A stretch of 64,000 nt of DNA from an uncultured Sulfitobacter sp. (GCF_947502895.1 NZ_CANNBM010000001.1:1116001-1180000); one strand, 5' to 3'. Positions 1 to 9,837 are shown, numbered from the stretch's first letter. Notes: generated by a model from the sequence alone, not told the origin. Program-made: numbers and translations.

Positions 1-250
1 GCAAGATTGCCGATACAGCGCCCCCTGCCACCGTCGATGTATAGGCCGCCCCCAAAAGGATCAGCCCCTGTGTCGCCTGAAGCTGGAACGTAAATGGGAT
101 CAACAACGCAACCGCCATCGTGGGCGACAAACCCGGTGTCGCGCCGAGGATCAGGCCGCCAATAGTCCCGATAAGCAACAGCCCGAAGTTGATCGGAGTG
201 AACACATCACCGAAGTAAAAGATGAACTCCAACCATTCGCCCCCATTCAT
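1..250 (-). CDS. TctA-family tricarboxylate transporter permease, N-terminus (cut by window edge)
   Basis: Reading the minus strand from an ATG at 250 gives 83 codons that run off the left edge without a stop. The product begins MNGGEWLEFIFYFGDVF and continues into a hydrophobic, Gly/Pro-rich segment (GTIGGLILGATPGLSP, then LGAAYTSTVAGGAVSAIL). This fits the first membrane helices and the glycine-rich signature of TctA, the large inner-membrane subunit of tripartite tricarboxylate transporters. Such systems normally also need a TctC binding protein and a small TctB subunit, which would lie outside the window. The gene diverges from a LacI-type regulator with an 8+8 bp inverted repeat between them, so that regulator probably controls it. 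The ribosome binding site is weak. Family assignment comes from a short fragment and the substrate is unknown. Confidence 0.72.
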   Translation of the reverse strand, partial: MNGGEWLEFIFYFGDVFTPINFGLLLIGTIGGLILGATPGLSPTMAVALLIPFTFQLQATQGLILLGAAYTSTVAGGAVSAIL

Positions 251-277
251 AAAATCATTGACGTTTCAGGGTAGAGA

Positions 278-305
278 ATGAAAACAGTAATGCAAATGTT
301 TTCAT
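278..305. promoter_or_regulatory. Candidate operator between tctA-like gene and LacI-type regulator
   Basis: A perfect inverted repeat, ATGAAAAC (278-285) and GTTTTCAT (298-305) separated by 12 bp, lies in the 79-bp divergent intergenic region. LacI/GalR proteins usually bind more closely spaced palindromes, so this may be two half-sites or a spaced operator. Its half-site resembles that of the 16-bp palindrome at 18955-18970. Confidence 0.4.
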
Positions 306-329
306 AAAATTGGCGAAATGGGCGCGTAA

Positions 330-1352
330 ATGTCTGATAAAGATAAAAGAAACGTGGACATCTTTGCAGTGGCAAATGCTGCAAAAGTGTCTATCTCAAC
401 TGTTTCGCGCAGCTTTAATCATCCTGAAAAGCTGAAACCCGAAACCCGCAAACGCATCGATCGCGCCGTACGAAAGCTGGGCTATATTCGCAACCGCGCC
501 GCCCAAACGATGCATGGTATCCGCAGCGGCACCATCGGACTAATTGTTCCCACAATGGATCACGCAATCTTTTCCGAACTGATGGAGGCCTTTGCCCGAT
601 CGGTGGAGCCACACGGCTTCTCGATGCTTGTCGCTTCACACGGCTACGATCTGGAAAAGGAATACGCTGTAGCGCGAAAATTCCTTGAACACCGCGTTGA
701 TGGCGTTGCTCTGATCGGGCAGGATCATTCGGAAGAAACCTATCAGTTGCTTTCGCAAAACCAGACACCCGCAATTTCGATCTGGAATTATGATAAAAAT
801 TCGCGTCTGCCCTGTGTCGGCGCCGACAACCTGAGTGCGGGAAAACTGGCCGCCAGCCATTTAGTCGAGCATGGCCACCGTGACATCGCAATGATATTTG
901 CTCCCCGAACAGGGAATGACCGCGCCAAAGGCAGAATGGATGGCGCGCGCCAGACATTGCAAGCCGCAGGTATCAGTGTGCCTCAAGAGTGGATCTTGCA
1001 AAGCCCCTATAGCCTTTCCGCTGCCAAACGTGATGTGATGGCACTCTTGCAGTCGACGCGCCGCCCGACAGCTCTGCTTTGTGGCAATGATGTACTGGCA
1101 CTCGGGGCAATCTATGCAGCGCAGACTACGGGTCTGTCGGTGCCTGATGATATCTCGGTCATCGGGATCGGCGATTTTAAAGGCTCTGCCGAGATGTATC
1201 CCGCCCTGACCACCATCCGTCTACCCGCCCAGCGCATTGGTCGTATCGCGGGTGAACAGCTTTCTGATGCAATCATCAACGCGCCAAGCGAGATGCGAAG
1301 AATAAATTGCGACATCGCCTTGCGGGTACGGGATAGTTGTCGCCCCCTTTAG
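330..1352 (+). CDS. LacI/GalR-family transcriptional regulator
   Basis: The 340-residue product has the standard LacI layout. An N-terminal helix-turn-helix (about residues 12-60, including AKVSISTVSRSFNHPEKLKP) is followed by the hinge region and a periplasmic-binding-protein-like effector domain (about 68-335). It most likely represses or activates the divergent tctA-like transporter in response to a small-molecule ligand; the ligand cannot be read from the sequence. The start at 330 keeps the whole DNA-binding domain. No strong Shine-Dalgarno sequence is visible. The 3' end overlaps the convergent lysE-type gene by four bases, so there is no room for a terminator between them. Confidence 0.9.
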   Translation: MSDKDKRNVDIFAVANAAKVSISTVSRSFNHPEKLKPETRKRIDRAVRKLGYIRNRAAQTMHGIRSGTIGLIVPTMDHAIFSELMEAFARSVEPHGFSMLVASHGYDLEKEYAVARKFLEHRVDGVALIGQDHSEETYQLLSQNQTPAISIWNYDKNSRLPCVGADNLSAGKLAASHLVEHGHRDIAMIFAPRTGNDRAKGRMDGARQTLQAAGISVPQEWILQSPYSLSAAKRDVMALLQSTRRPTALLCGNDVLALGAIYAAQTTGLSVPDDISVIGIGDFKGSAEMYPALTTIRLPAQRIGRIAGEQLSDAIINAPSEMRRINCDIALRVRDSCRPL

Positions 1353-1990
1353 GCAATGCCCCCCAAGGCAAGCAGGGCCTGCACCAGAATGATCGCACCT
1401 GCGCCGCCAATTGTCAGAGCGGCCACGCGGTTCAGACGCAGTAATGCGCCAGAGCGGGCCATGAACAACCGCGCCTTCGCCGCAAGAACCGCGTAAGGCA
1501 GCAATACGGCAAACAGAATCCCAACCGTCAGAACAGCCAAGAAAAACCATTGCGACATGCCGATGCCTTCCAAATCCACGACCGCTGGCAAAAGCGCGAG
1601 GTAGAACACAATCGCCTTTGGATTGCCCATAGTTACTGCAAAGCCAGTCATGAAAGCGCGCGCACCGTCACGTTTTGTTGCCGCCTCCACACGCGTCAGG
1701 CCTGCTTTGCTGGTCCAGAACCGGTAGGCTAAGTAGACGAGGTATAACGCCCCAAGAACCTTAATCACCATCAGCGCACCCGCAAAAGCCTGCGCCAATG
1801 CAGCAAGACCGACAATCGCCGCAGTCAGGTACACCAAATCGGCTACGGCGATGCCCATGATGAATGGAAGGGAGGCCCGAAACCCCATACCAAGTGATTG
1901 CCCGACCAGTGCAGCAACCCCTGGTCCGGGGATTGCGGCCGCCAGCGTCAAAGCCGCGCCATAAGCAATGAATGGTGTCAGGACTTCCAT
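1349..1990 (-). CDS. LysE/RhtB-family amino-acid exporter
   Basis: The 213-residue membrane protein starts MEVLTPFIAYGAALT and carries the family hallmark AAAIPGPGVAALVGQSLGMG near residues 17-36, followed by about six hydrophobic helices. LysE/RhtB proteins export amino acids or related metabolites across the inner membrane. The ATG at 1990 is chosen because the product then begins directly at the first helix; the 19 extra upstream residues are not membrane-like. Transcription converges on the LacI-type gene with a four-base overlap. The substrate is not predictable and no partner gene is adjacent. Confidence 0.88.
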   Translation of the reverse strand: MEVLTPFIAYGAALTLAAAIPGPGVAALVGQSLGMGFRASLPFIMGIAVADLVYLTAAIVGLAALAQAFAGALMVIKVLGALYLVYLAYRFWTSKAGLTRVEAATKRDGARAFMTGFAVTMGNPKAIVFYLALLPAVVDLEGIGMSQWFFLAVLTVGILFAVLLPYAVLAAKARLFMARSGALLRLNRVAALTIGGAGAIILVQALLALGGIA

Positions 1991-2063
1991 AGGCGAAGCT
2001 CTCTCTCGGGATGATGCCCCTTTACAGGGCATCACCACTGACAGCAAACGCCACCGGACGAAA

Positions 2064-4709
2064 TCAGATCTGGATCATATCTTCAGTGATGCCACCTTCA
2101 GAGATGCCCACAAATTCCACAAAAGCATTTCCAGATGAATCACGGAAGTTGAGATTATCAGGCAGAATACCCTGCCAAACGCCACCGTTCGCAACAGCAA
2201 TTTCGCTGCTGGTTTGCAACCGTTCCAGCACCTGCTGTTTATCAGTGAACCCAAAGGTGCTGAAATTCAGCGTGTCCCACACCTCAAGATCAAGGACCTT
2301 GGTATTGCTGGTGTTCGGACGGATGATGAATTCGTCCGACAGGCTACCGCCGGCCAGATAGTCGACACCATTTACAGAATTCCCGCCATCGATGACATCG
2401 TCAGTGCCTTGTGCGCGCATCCAATCGGTTAGCGGATCAGTGGTATCGGCGACAAATTCACGGCTCTGCGAGAACCCACGGACAACCTCTGCGCGGCTGC
2501 TGCCCCCCTCCAGCACATCCAGCCAGCCTTCGCGACCTGCGGTATCGGACGCACGGTCCAGCACATTCTGGTACAGCAACTCGACAAAATCTTCGTTATC
2601 CAGATCACCATAGGTCTGACGGAATTCGCGCGAATTTGTAAAGCCCGCAATCACGCTGTCAAAGGATGTGCCGTTTGAAAGCAGATCAGTCCAGCCCAAA
2701 AGCCCCGTCTGATCAGGGTCACGGTCCAGCGTCGCACGGTACAAACGAAACACGTCATCGGACCATTCCGCAGGATCGGATTCGCGCAAATAAAGAGCGG
2801 CGTCAGCGTTGGTCGCGTTCCTGAATTCTCTGCTTTCCGTAAGCGACTTCAGCATAGACGCCCGCGACGTGCCCTGATTGTTCAGCGCATCGGTCCAGAA
2901 ATTGAAGCCGCCACTGTCTGCCTCGCGATCAAAGATATTCTGGTACATCTGATTGACGAATTCAGCGGTATTCAGCGTACCATAGGTCTGCTGGAACTCG
3001 GCACTCTGCACAAAACTATTGGCAACAGACAGGCGATCCACTTCGTCACGCTCGAGCGCACCCACCCAGCCTGCCAAACCTTCCTGATCGGCTACACGGT
3101 CAAAAGCAGAGACGTAGAGGCGGTACACGAATACCGCGGAATCTTCGCTAAAGCTGCCAATGGTGGAAAAGTAATTCACCTCGAACTGATCACCGAAGAT
3201 GAAATCGCCATCATCGCCGCCATCCAAACGATCAGACCCACCCTGTCCTGTGATCCAGTCGCTTCCGCCTAACCCGTTCAGTACGTCAGGCCCGGCATCT
3301 CCTGTCAATGTGTTGGCCGTATCATCACCGTTGACAGGCACTTTGGTGAACGTCAGATCGTAGTCACCCGATCGGCCTGAAATGGACGAGCTATTACCAA
3401 CATGCAGGAAATAGGTGCCAGTCGTATCCGGTGTGAATTCTGTCGACAGATCGCCCGTAAAGCTATTGGGCAAGTTGCTGACTTGCACGCCGTTGCTGTT
3501 GAACACCTCAATATACGAACGGCTGATCGGATTGGAGGTCTCGCTGCCCTTCAGTGAAATCACGTAGGTCTCGCCACCCGTCATTGTGGTGCGGATCAGG
3601 TCGATATCGCTGCGATACTCCAATGTACTGCTCAACGTCTGACCAGGTGTAAGGAACGCGACCGTATCAAACCCGTTCGAAATTTCGCGCAGCACTTCTA
3701 GCTCGTAACCGCCAACATCCGATGAAAACTGCCCCTCCGCTTCAACAAAGAACGTGCCGTTTTCAGAAGGGGTGACAGACGCTAATGAAACGCTTCCTGT
3801 GCCGGTGCTTATCTGTGCCCCATTTTCAGTGCGCCACGTCACGCGTGGATCATCCAACGTGTTACCGGAACCATCGCCCGTAACCGTTGCAACATAGCTA
3901 TATCCAGTCTCAAGCGTGGTTTTAAACCAGTCACTATCCCCAGAGTAATCAACAACACTGGTAATCGCGACCGGATCTTCGGAATACTCAATGGTAGAAG
4001 ATGTGCCGACGCCCGCTGCAATCTCTGACACCAACTCCAGTGCATATGTACCTTGGCGCGATGTGAACTGTCCTGCGGCCTGAATATAGAAGGTGCCTGA
4101 TTGATCAGGTGAAATGAAAACCAACGGGGCAGTACCGGAGACAGACTCAAGCGTTGTTCCCGCGTCATCCAGCAATCGGATGCGGTTATCCGTGATCTGG
4201 CCTGCGCCACCATCACCTGACATACGCGCATAATACCCTGTTCCGGCCTCAAGCTCGACGCGGTAGTAGTCACGGTCGTTGTTATAATCAATCGCACTGC
4301 TAAGGCTGCTATCCACTCCAAGTGTCGCAACCGTCGCAACAGAATTTGCAACCTCGCGTTCAAGTGTGACGCGGTAGGTCCCGAGGGAAGATGAAAACTG
4401 CCCGCCTGTATCCAGATAGTATGTCGAGAGTTCGGTTGGTGTTACGAAAACAATCGGTCCACTGCCACTGACGCCCGCCAGAGACGCGCCTACATCATCA
4501 CGCAACCGCAGCGAATTTGTCGTCAATTGCGTCGCGGTTCCATCACCACGCATTTGCGCCCAATAGCTATATCCGACATCAAGCTCGGTCCTGATCCAAT
4601 CCCGCTCACGCGATGATTCGATTTCACCTAAAAACTCATCCCCAAAGGAAATGTCGTAATTTGTACCAACAGTCGCCAACGCGTCGGATGTTTCAGTAAT
4701 CGTTGCCAT
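2064..4709 (-). CDS. Large secreted protein: four PPC-like repeats, RTX motif, DUF4214 repeats
   Basis: The 881-residue protein has no N-terminal signal peptide. Residues about 18-119, 128-231, 238-342 and 346-458 are four copies of a beta-rich module resembling bacterial pre-peptidase C-terminal (PPC) domains, each with a D-(W/Y/L)-(F/Y/I)-(R/K)-T/V-x-L/M segment and a closing GxY. Residues about 462-507 hold RTX-type glycine/aspartate nonapeptides (for example GGSDWITGQ). Residues about 528-752 contain four DUF4214 units of the form YRLY-x5-DR. The last 120 residues contain DLEVWDTLNF and a hydrophobic/acidic tail, which may be a type I secretion signal. The start is supported by GAGGG upstream. 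It is probably secreted and extracellular, perhaps adhesive; no protease or other catalytic motif is visible. The C-terminal half is paralogous to the next gene. Confidence 0.8.
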   Translation of the reverse strand: MATITETSDALATVGTNYDISFGDEFLGEIESSRERDWIRTELDVGYSYWAQMRGDGTATQLTTNSLRLRDDVGASLAGVSGSGPIVFVTPTELSTYYLDTGGQFSSSLGTYRVTLEREVANSVATVATLGVDSSLSSAIDYNNDRDYYRVELEAGTGYYARMSGDGGAGQITDNRIRLLDDAGTTLESVSGTAPLVFISPDQSGTFYIQAAGQFTSRQGTYALELVSEIAAGVGTSSTIEYSEDPVAITSVVDYSGDSDWFKTTLETGYSYVATVTGDGSGNTLDDPRVTWRTENGAQISTGTGSVSLASVTPSENGTFFVEAEGQFSSDVGGYELEVLREISNGFDTVAFLTPGQTLSSTLEYRSDIDLIRTTMTGGETYVISLKGSETSNPISRSYIEVFNSNGVQVSNLPNSFTGDLSTEFTPDTTGTYFLHVGNSSSISGRSGDYDLTFTKVPVNGDDTANTLTGDAGPDVLNGLGGSDWITGQGGSDRLDGGDDGDFIFGDQFEVNYFSTIGSFSEDSAVFVYRLYVSAFDRVADQEGLAGWVGALERDEVDRLSVANSFVQSAEFQQTYGTLNTAEFVNQMYQNIFDREADSGGFNFWTDALNNQGTSRASMLKSLTESREFRNATNADAALYLRESDPAEWSDDVFRLYRATLDRDPDQTGLLGWTDLLSNGTSFDSVIAGFTNSREFRQTYGDLDNEDFVELLYQNVLDRASDTAGREGWLDVLEGGSSRAEVVRGFSQSREFVADTTDPLTDWMRAQGTDDVIDGGNSVNGVDYLAGGSLSDEFIIRPNTSNTKVLDLEVWDTLNFSTFGFTDKQQVLERLQTSSEIAVANGGVWQGILPDNLNFRDSSGNAFVEFVGISEGGITEDMIQI

Positions 4710-4974
4710 TAAAAACCCTCAAATCTTGCGCGTGCATGGCGCTTTGGTTTACCTTAGGGCATGAAATTAGTGATGAAAAGCAATGCGTCAGCACAAAGAT
4801 CGCCGTAGGTGGATCACCGCCTGTCTCACGCCCCTAGATCGCGCAACCGCCGATATTCAAAGAGATTGCCGCAAGCCTAGGCAATACTTGCGCCAATAGA
4901 CTGGTCCACTGCTCTGGAGCAACAAGCCACGGCTTCTGGTCATACTCCGCTGCGCTTTCGAATGGCTTTACCTG

Positions 4975-7900
4975 CTAGACAAGGAACATATCATCTACAA
5001 GTTCACTCAGCTGTGTACGCTCGAAACTGATACTGGTCCCCTGATCTGTGAACAAAACGCGGTTGCCCAATTCAACCATATGTGCGCGCGCGTCCTGGGC
5101 GGTTTCATACCCGTAGCCCTGAAATGACAGATAGTCCCATACCTCAAGGTCCAGAACGGTATTTACGCCCCGATCTGCCTGAACGAAAATAAAACTATCT
5201 GCCAAAGCGCCACCCGCCATGAAGTTGGACCCGCGACCGGCATTTATTTCGTCATCTACTCCAAGTGAGCGTATCCAGTCCTTTAGGTCTGCTGCGGTGT
5301 TTTGTTTGAACTCTCCGCTTTCGGCAAAGCCTCTCACGACGGCTTCGCGGGATGTGCCACCCGCCAGCAGATCTACCCATGCAGACAAACCTGTCGCATC
5401 AGGCGCACGGCCCAACACATTACTATAAAGCTGTGTGACAAAAGATGTCGGATCAGACAGGTTTCCGTAAGTTTTTGTAAACTCGGACGATCTGGTAAAG
5501 CCAGCCGCGACCTGCTCATAGGCACGCCCCTCTGACATCTGCTCGGACCAAGCAAGAAAACCGCCCTGATCGGGATCACGGTCCAGCGTGGCGCGGTACA
5601 GACGGTAGATATCATCTGACCATTCAGCAGGGTTGTTGTTCACAGCCAGCGCATTAGCGTCATCTAACGTCTTGAGATTGAACTCCACGCTCTCCGAAAA
5701 ACCGTTCACGACCCCTGCGCGGCTCAGCCCTTCATCCATCCGGTCTGTCCACCCACTTATTTCTGCGGCTGTCACCTCGCCTGCAGCGAGATCACGGTCG
5801 AGAACATTCTTGTACAGCTCTGCAACAAAGTCTGCAGTGCTGGTGCCTGTATATCTGTTGGTAAATTCCTGCGAGCGTACGAACCCTTCAATGACCTCCA
5901 ACAAAGAACTGTTTTCTGTGAACAATTCAGAGGTCCATGCTTTGTGCCCAGCCTCGTCCGGCAACCGGTCGAATGTGGCCTGATACAAACGATAGACCTG
6001 ATTGGCTCGGGGCAACGCATAGCGCAGCTCAAAATCATCTCCGTAGAGAAAATCGTTGCCGTTACCACCCAGAAGGATATCAGGGCCACCCGCACCACTT
6101 ATGATGTCTCTCCCGCCCAACCCGTTGAGCGCATCAGGGCCCGCAGTACCCGCGAGGGTCTCGCCTGCATCATTTCCCGATTTTGTAACCCGCGCGGCGA
6201 TGGCGGCCGTTGGTGCAGACAGGACGCTCTCTTGCGTACCTATTCCGTCCGTGTAGCTTACAGTAACAGAAATCTGCGCCCCAATGTCCTGCGCTGACAA
6301 TGTATAGTCGCGCCGGATTGCCCCGCTGATCGCATCCCCGTCACGCAGCCACTGATAGCTGAAAGCACCAAGACCATTGTCATCGGACAGTTCCGACGTA
6401 TCCGCTGAAAGTATCCTGTGTTGTGCGGCAGCACCGTCAATTCTGACAATGCCATCAGCCGCAAAAGGAATAAGTGCCTCCACTTGCGCCAGTGTCATGG
6501 TCCTGTCTGCAAACTGGATCAGCTCCACATCTTCGTTAATCCTGTATGTGTTCCCTGATGGATCAACCAGCTCGATATACGTCGTAATTTCCTGGCCTTC
6601 GATCTTGTCACTGGCAAAATCGAGAACGACAAGATCCGTGCCGCCACCACCGACGATGATGTTCTGCCCGCTTCCTGCAAAGAACGTATCATCCCCAAGC
6701 CCGCCAAACAAAACATCGTCACCGTCGCCACCGTCGAGTGCATCATCCCCGCCTTGGCCTTTCAGCGTGTCATCACCAATGCCACCATACAGTTTATCGT
6801 TATCCAAACCGCCCGTGATCGAATCTGCACCCTCACCTCCGAACAGGCGGTCTTGGCCCGCCTGCCCCGCCAAACTGTCACCACCTTCACCGCCGTCGAG
6901 GATATCGTCGTTTATGCTGCCTTTGATGCTGTCGTTGCCCTGACGCGCAACCACCCGACCGACCGGTTGTTCGGGCAGAGTGTAGTCATCATCAAGATCG
7001 GTAAGCTCGACAGGTTCAAAGAGGAAATCAATCACCTGCTCATAGGTTGTGCCATTCTGATGCGTCCAACTAAACGCGACCTGCCCGTTTTCCGTTTCGC
7101 GCGCCTCAAGCGTCTGGCTCGAAGCGAAAAACCAACCGCCTTCGGGCGCATCATCCGCATCACTGTCAACGACAACAACGGGATCCAGAATCTTGGTAAA
7201 GTCCGTATCATACAGCTGTGCCTTGAGTTCCCTATCCGAATTGCCACCCGTCAGAGCCCACGCCACAATTCGCCCGTCACTGAGGATCAGCTGGTTATGG
7301 TATTCAAACCGCACCACCCCGAGATTGGTCACATCGGCACCGCTGCCTGATACAGTGATCTGGTACGCCTGATCCTGAGCACCCGATACATCCAGCAAAG
7401 CGACAAAGCTGCTATTGCCTGAATATCCGATTTCCATGTCATATACGTCTGAATAATGAAGGGCCTGTTTCAGGCTTAGCTGGGTGAATTCTCCCGATCT
7501 CGCGGGATCGAGCTGCATTTCAAAGTATGTACGACCATTCACCAGATCTTTGTAAATCGACAGCGCAGTTCCAGTCTCGGGGTCAAAGGCGGCTTTTGCC
7601 AAAGGACTATCGACCTGCGCGCGGCCACTATAGATCACGTTGTTTGCGGTTTCCGAAACCCCTTGCAGGAGTTCTGGCGAAATCGCCGACGTGCCATCGG
7701 CATCAAGCCAAAACTGCCAAAGCTCGCTGGCGGCTGATGTGTCATACCTGCTGGCAGGTGGTGGCGGACAATACTGCCCCGTCTTGCAATAAACAGTACC
7801 ACCGCCGGAAATCTGGTCGATATCTGATGATGTGGCGGCAACAAGGACCAATGCCCGACCGTCCCCAAGCATTACGATATCTTCCAGCCCTTCGCTGTCA

Positions 7901-9582
7901 TGCGAAACACCAACCGTTGCCAACAGTGCGTCTACATCGACATCCAAAGGAGGATCGACAGCGGTGATCTCTCCAACACGCCGCATGCCTTCCATCACAA
8001 AATCATAGCTGAACGTCTGACTGAACGATGCACCAAACGTATCCGTAGCCACCGCAGTAAACGAAAAATAGGCGACATTCAGATCACCCGAAACGTCCCG
8101 CACAAGAAAGTCGGTATAGGACAAATCCGGCAGCCCGATCAAAGTACCGTCTGCCTCTACCCGCACCCATGACGGCAGCGGCGATGAATAACTATAGGTT
8201 ATCGCATCGCCTTCACGATCGTATGCGAAAAGCTCGGGGATGAATAGAATTTCATCTTGGAGGTTCTCGAGCGTGGCACTTGGATAATCCGCCAACAGCC
8301 CGGAATTCACAGGCGCCGTGTTTGCCTTGAACACCGCCGACTTAATGCCAAAGCCCGACGTATCGCCGCCAATTCCACTATCATCCGTCCATGCAACTGC
8401 AAACCGACCCTCAGACAGGGCTGTGATTGCTGGCTTGGACTGGGTCTCGGCGGTAACGCTATTGATCAGATAGGCTTCGGTCCCCACTCGGTCCGTTGTT
8501 TCCAAATCATAGAACCTTGCCTTCACGGCGGTACTTGGATCACCGCTTTGACCACTTTCATCCGTCCATGCAACGACAAGGGTATTATTGTCCAATACTG
8601 TCAGGACCGGATCAAGTTGTGAGCCCAGTGACCCCTCGATTGCAAAATCCTGACCTTTTGAAAAACCGTTACTGTCGTAAACGCGGCCACGAATATCGTA
8701 TTTTTGCGTGCCCGATCCGCTAAGGAAATCATTCCACACGACAACAAAGCCACCATCGGGTGTTGCGACGACCTTGGCCGAGTCCTGTTGATTACCACGC
8801 GTCGTATTGACTGTGAAAACGCCGCCGTTCTTCGTGCCATCGGCATCCAGTAGCTGACCTGAAATACCCAACCCAGACGTATCTTTGCCTGTCAGATCGG
8901 TGCCGTCCCACACCACAATGATCCGACCATCCGACAGCTCGGCCATTTCAGGGCGCACGCCCAAGCCGAAAGTCAGGTTGTTGACCTTGAACTCACCCGA
9001 GGTGGTCACACCTGTTTCATCAAAGATTTTGGCTTTGATATTGCCGTCTACCGTCTCAAAAGCAGAGTATCCGTCCAGCTCGAACCAGCTCGCAACAAAT
9101 CCGCCTCCCGCCAGCCCTTGAACGGTAGGAATGCCCTGTATGCCACTAAGCGAGGTATCCAGATTAAATTCGCCGCCCTCAGGTGCGCCATCCGCGGAAA
9201 AAATACGTGCCATGACCCTGCCATCCGATGGCAAATCAACAGTTATACCGTTGATCGTCTCGCTTGAGGTCTGGCTAAAGCTCTCCCATGCGACCAAAAA
9301 CCGTCCGTCCACAAGGGCCGTGACCGAAGGCTGCGTCTGAATACCCAACGTGGACTGGTTTATTAGAATTTCAGGACCAAGCGCGTTACCGTCATCTGAA
9401 AACAGACGCGCCTTGATTGAAGAGCCATCCGCATCGCCGCCTTGCCCGCTGGTATCGACCCAAAGAACGACGTAACCGCCGTCAGATAGCGTGGTTATTC
9501 TAGGCTCTAACTGCTGGAAATCCGTTGCAGTATTGGAAAGGCTTTCTGCTGCCAGCCGCTCAAAAGAATACACTGCACTCAT
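4975..9582 (-). CDS. Giant RTX/DUF4214 protein with seven propeller-like N-terminal repeats
   Basis: This 1535-residue protein has seven copies of a roughly 55-60 residue unit at the N-terminus, with cores near residues 30-61, 88-128, 154-187, 213-245, 271-302, 327-358 and 386-418. Each has a GG/GR-hydrophobic-VxW strand followed by an IxAR/K(V/L)(F/Y) strand. Seven units suggest a seven-bladed beta-propeller. Residues about 421-530 look like a cadherin/dystroglycan-type domain. A less repetitive region with a CKTGQYC loop (599-605) follows. RTX nonapeptides occupy about 882-985, an Ig-like domain about 1045-1125, a second RTX block about 1136-1182 and DUF4214 units about 1196-1440. The C-terminus repeats the DLEVWD module of the neighbouring gene. 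Expected to be calcium-binding and secreted by a type I system, whose genes are not in this window. Confidence 0.8.
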   Translation of the reverse strand: MSAVYSFERLAAESLSNTATDFQQLEPRITTLSDGGYVVLWVDTSGQGGDADGSSIKARLFSDDGNALGPEILINQSTLGIQTQPSVTALVDGRFLVAWESFSQTSSETINGITVDLPSDGRVMARIFSADGAPEGGEFNLDTSLSGIQGIPTVQGLAGGGFVASWFELDGYSAFETVDGNIKAKIFDETGVTTSGEFKVNNLTFGLGVRPEMAELSDGRIIVVWDGTDLTGKDTSGLGISGQLLDADGTKNGGVFTVNTTRGNQQDSAKVVATPDGGFVVVWNDFLSGSGTQKYDIRGRVYDSNGFSKGQDFAIEGSLGSQLDPVLTVLDNNTLVVAWTDESGQSGDPSTAVKARFYDLETTDRVGTEAYLINSVTAETQSKPAITALSEGRFAVAWTDDSGIGGDTSGFGIKSAVFKANTAPVNSGLLADYPSATLENLQDEILFIPELFAYDREGDAITYSYSSPLPSWVRVEADGTLIGLPDLSYTDFLVRDVSGDLNVAYFSFTAVATDTFGASFSQTFSYDFVMEGMRRVGEITAVDPPLDVDVDALLATVGVSHDSEGLEDIVMLGDGRALVLVAATSSDIDQISGGGTVYCKTGQYCPPPPASRYDTSAASELWQFWLDADGTSAISPELLQGVSETANNVIYSGRAQVDSPLAKAAFDPETGTALSIYKDLVNGRTYFEMQLDPARSGEFTQLSLKQALHYSDVYDMEIGYSGNSSFVALLDVSGAQDQAYQITVSGSGADVTNLGVVRFEYHNQLILSDGRIVAWALTGGNSDRELKAQLYDTDFTKILDPVVVVDSDADDAPEGGWFFASSQTLEARETENGQVAFSWTHQNGTTYEQVIDFLFEPVELTDLDDDYTLPEQPVGRVVARQGNDSIKGSINDDILDGGEGGDSLAGQAGQDRLFGGEGADSITGGLDNDKLYGGIGDDTLKGQGGDDALDGGDGDDVLFGGLGDDTFFAGSGQNIIVGGGGTDLVVLDFASDKIEGQEITTYIELVDPSGNTYRINEDVELIQFADRTMTLAQVEALIPFAADGIVRIDGAAAQHRILSADTSELSDDNGLGAFSYQWLRDGDAISGAIRRDYTLSAQDIGAQISVTVSYTDGIGTQESVLSAPTAAIAARVTKSGNDAGETLAGTAGPDALNGLGGRDIISGAGGPDILLGGNGNDFLYGDDFELRYALPRANQVYRLYQATFDRLPDEAGHKAWTSELFTENSSLLEVIEGFVRSQEFTNRYTGTSTADFVAELYKNVLDRDLAAGEVTAAEISGWTDRMDEGLSRAGVVNGFSESVEFNLKTLDDANALAVNNNPAEWSDDIYRLYRATLDRDPDQGGFLAWSEQMSEGRAYEQVAAGFTRSSEFTKTYGNLSDPTSFVTQLYSNVLGRAPDATGLSAWVDLLAGGTSREAVVRGFAESGEFKQNTAADLKDWIRSLGVDDEINAGRGSNFMAGGALADSFIFVQADRGVNTVLDLEVWDYLSFQGYGYETAQDARAHMVELGNRVLFTDQGTSISFERTQLSELVDDMFLV

Positions 9583-9837
9583 TCTACCAATCCCATTCAG
9601 ATCCTAGTGTTCAGCCCTCGTCATCAAAATCGGATATTGGTTGGACCGCTGGCCAAGTATTGTCTCTCGCACGTTTTGACTCAAGGGCAGCATAACTGAA
9701 TTCACACAACATTCACGTACTGACAGGTGATTGGGGATACATGCCAGTCCGTGGCCTAGGAATGCCGCCTTAAAAAAATGAGTGCAAAGCATACTAAAGG
9801 ACGCCAGCGTAAACGCAGACCCCATTCGAACCAGCCG

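Noticed and set aside
9604..9825. 73-codon frame between the giant RTX gene and the sulfatase gene
   Set aside because: No ribosome binding site, no family resemblance, and it covers the stretch where the RTX gene promoter should lie.
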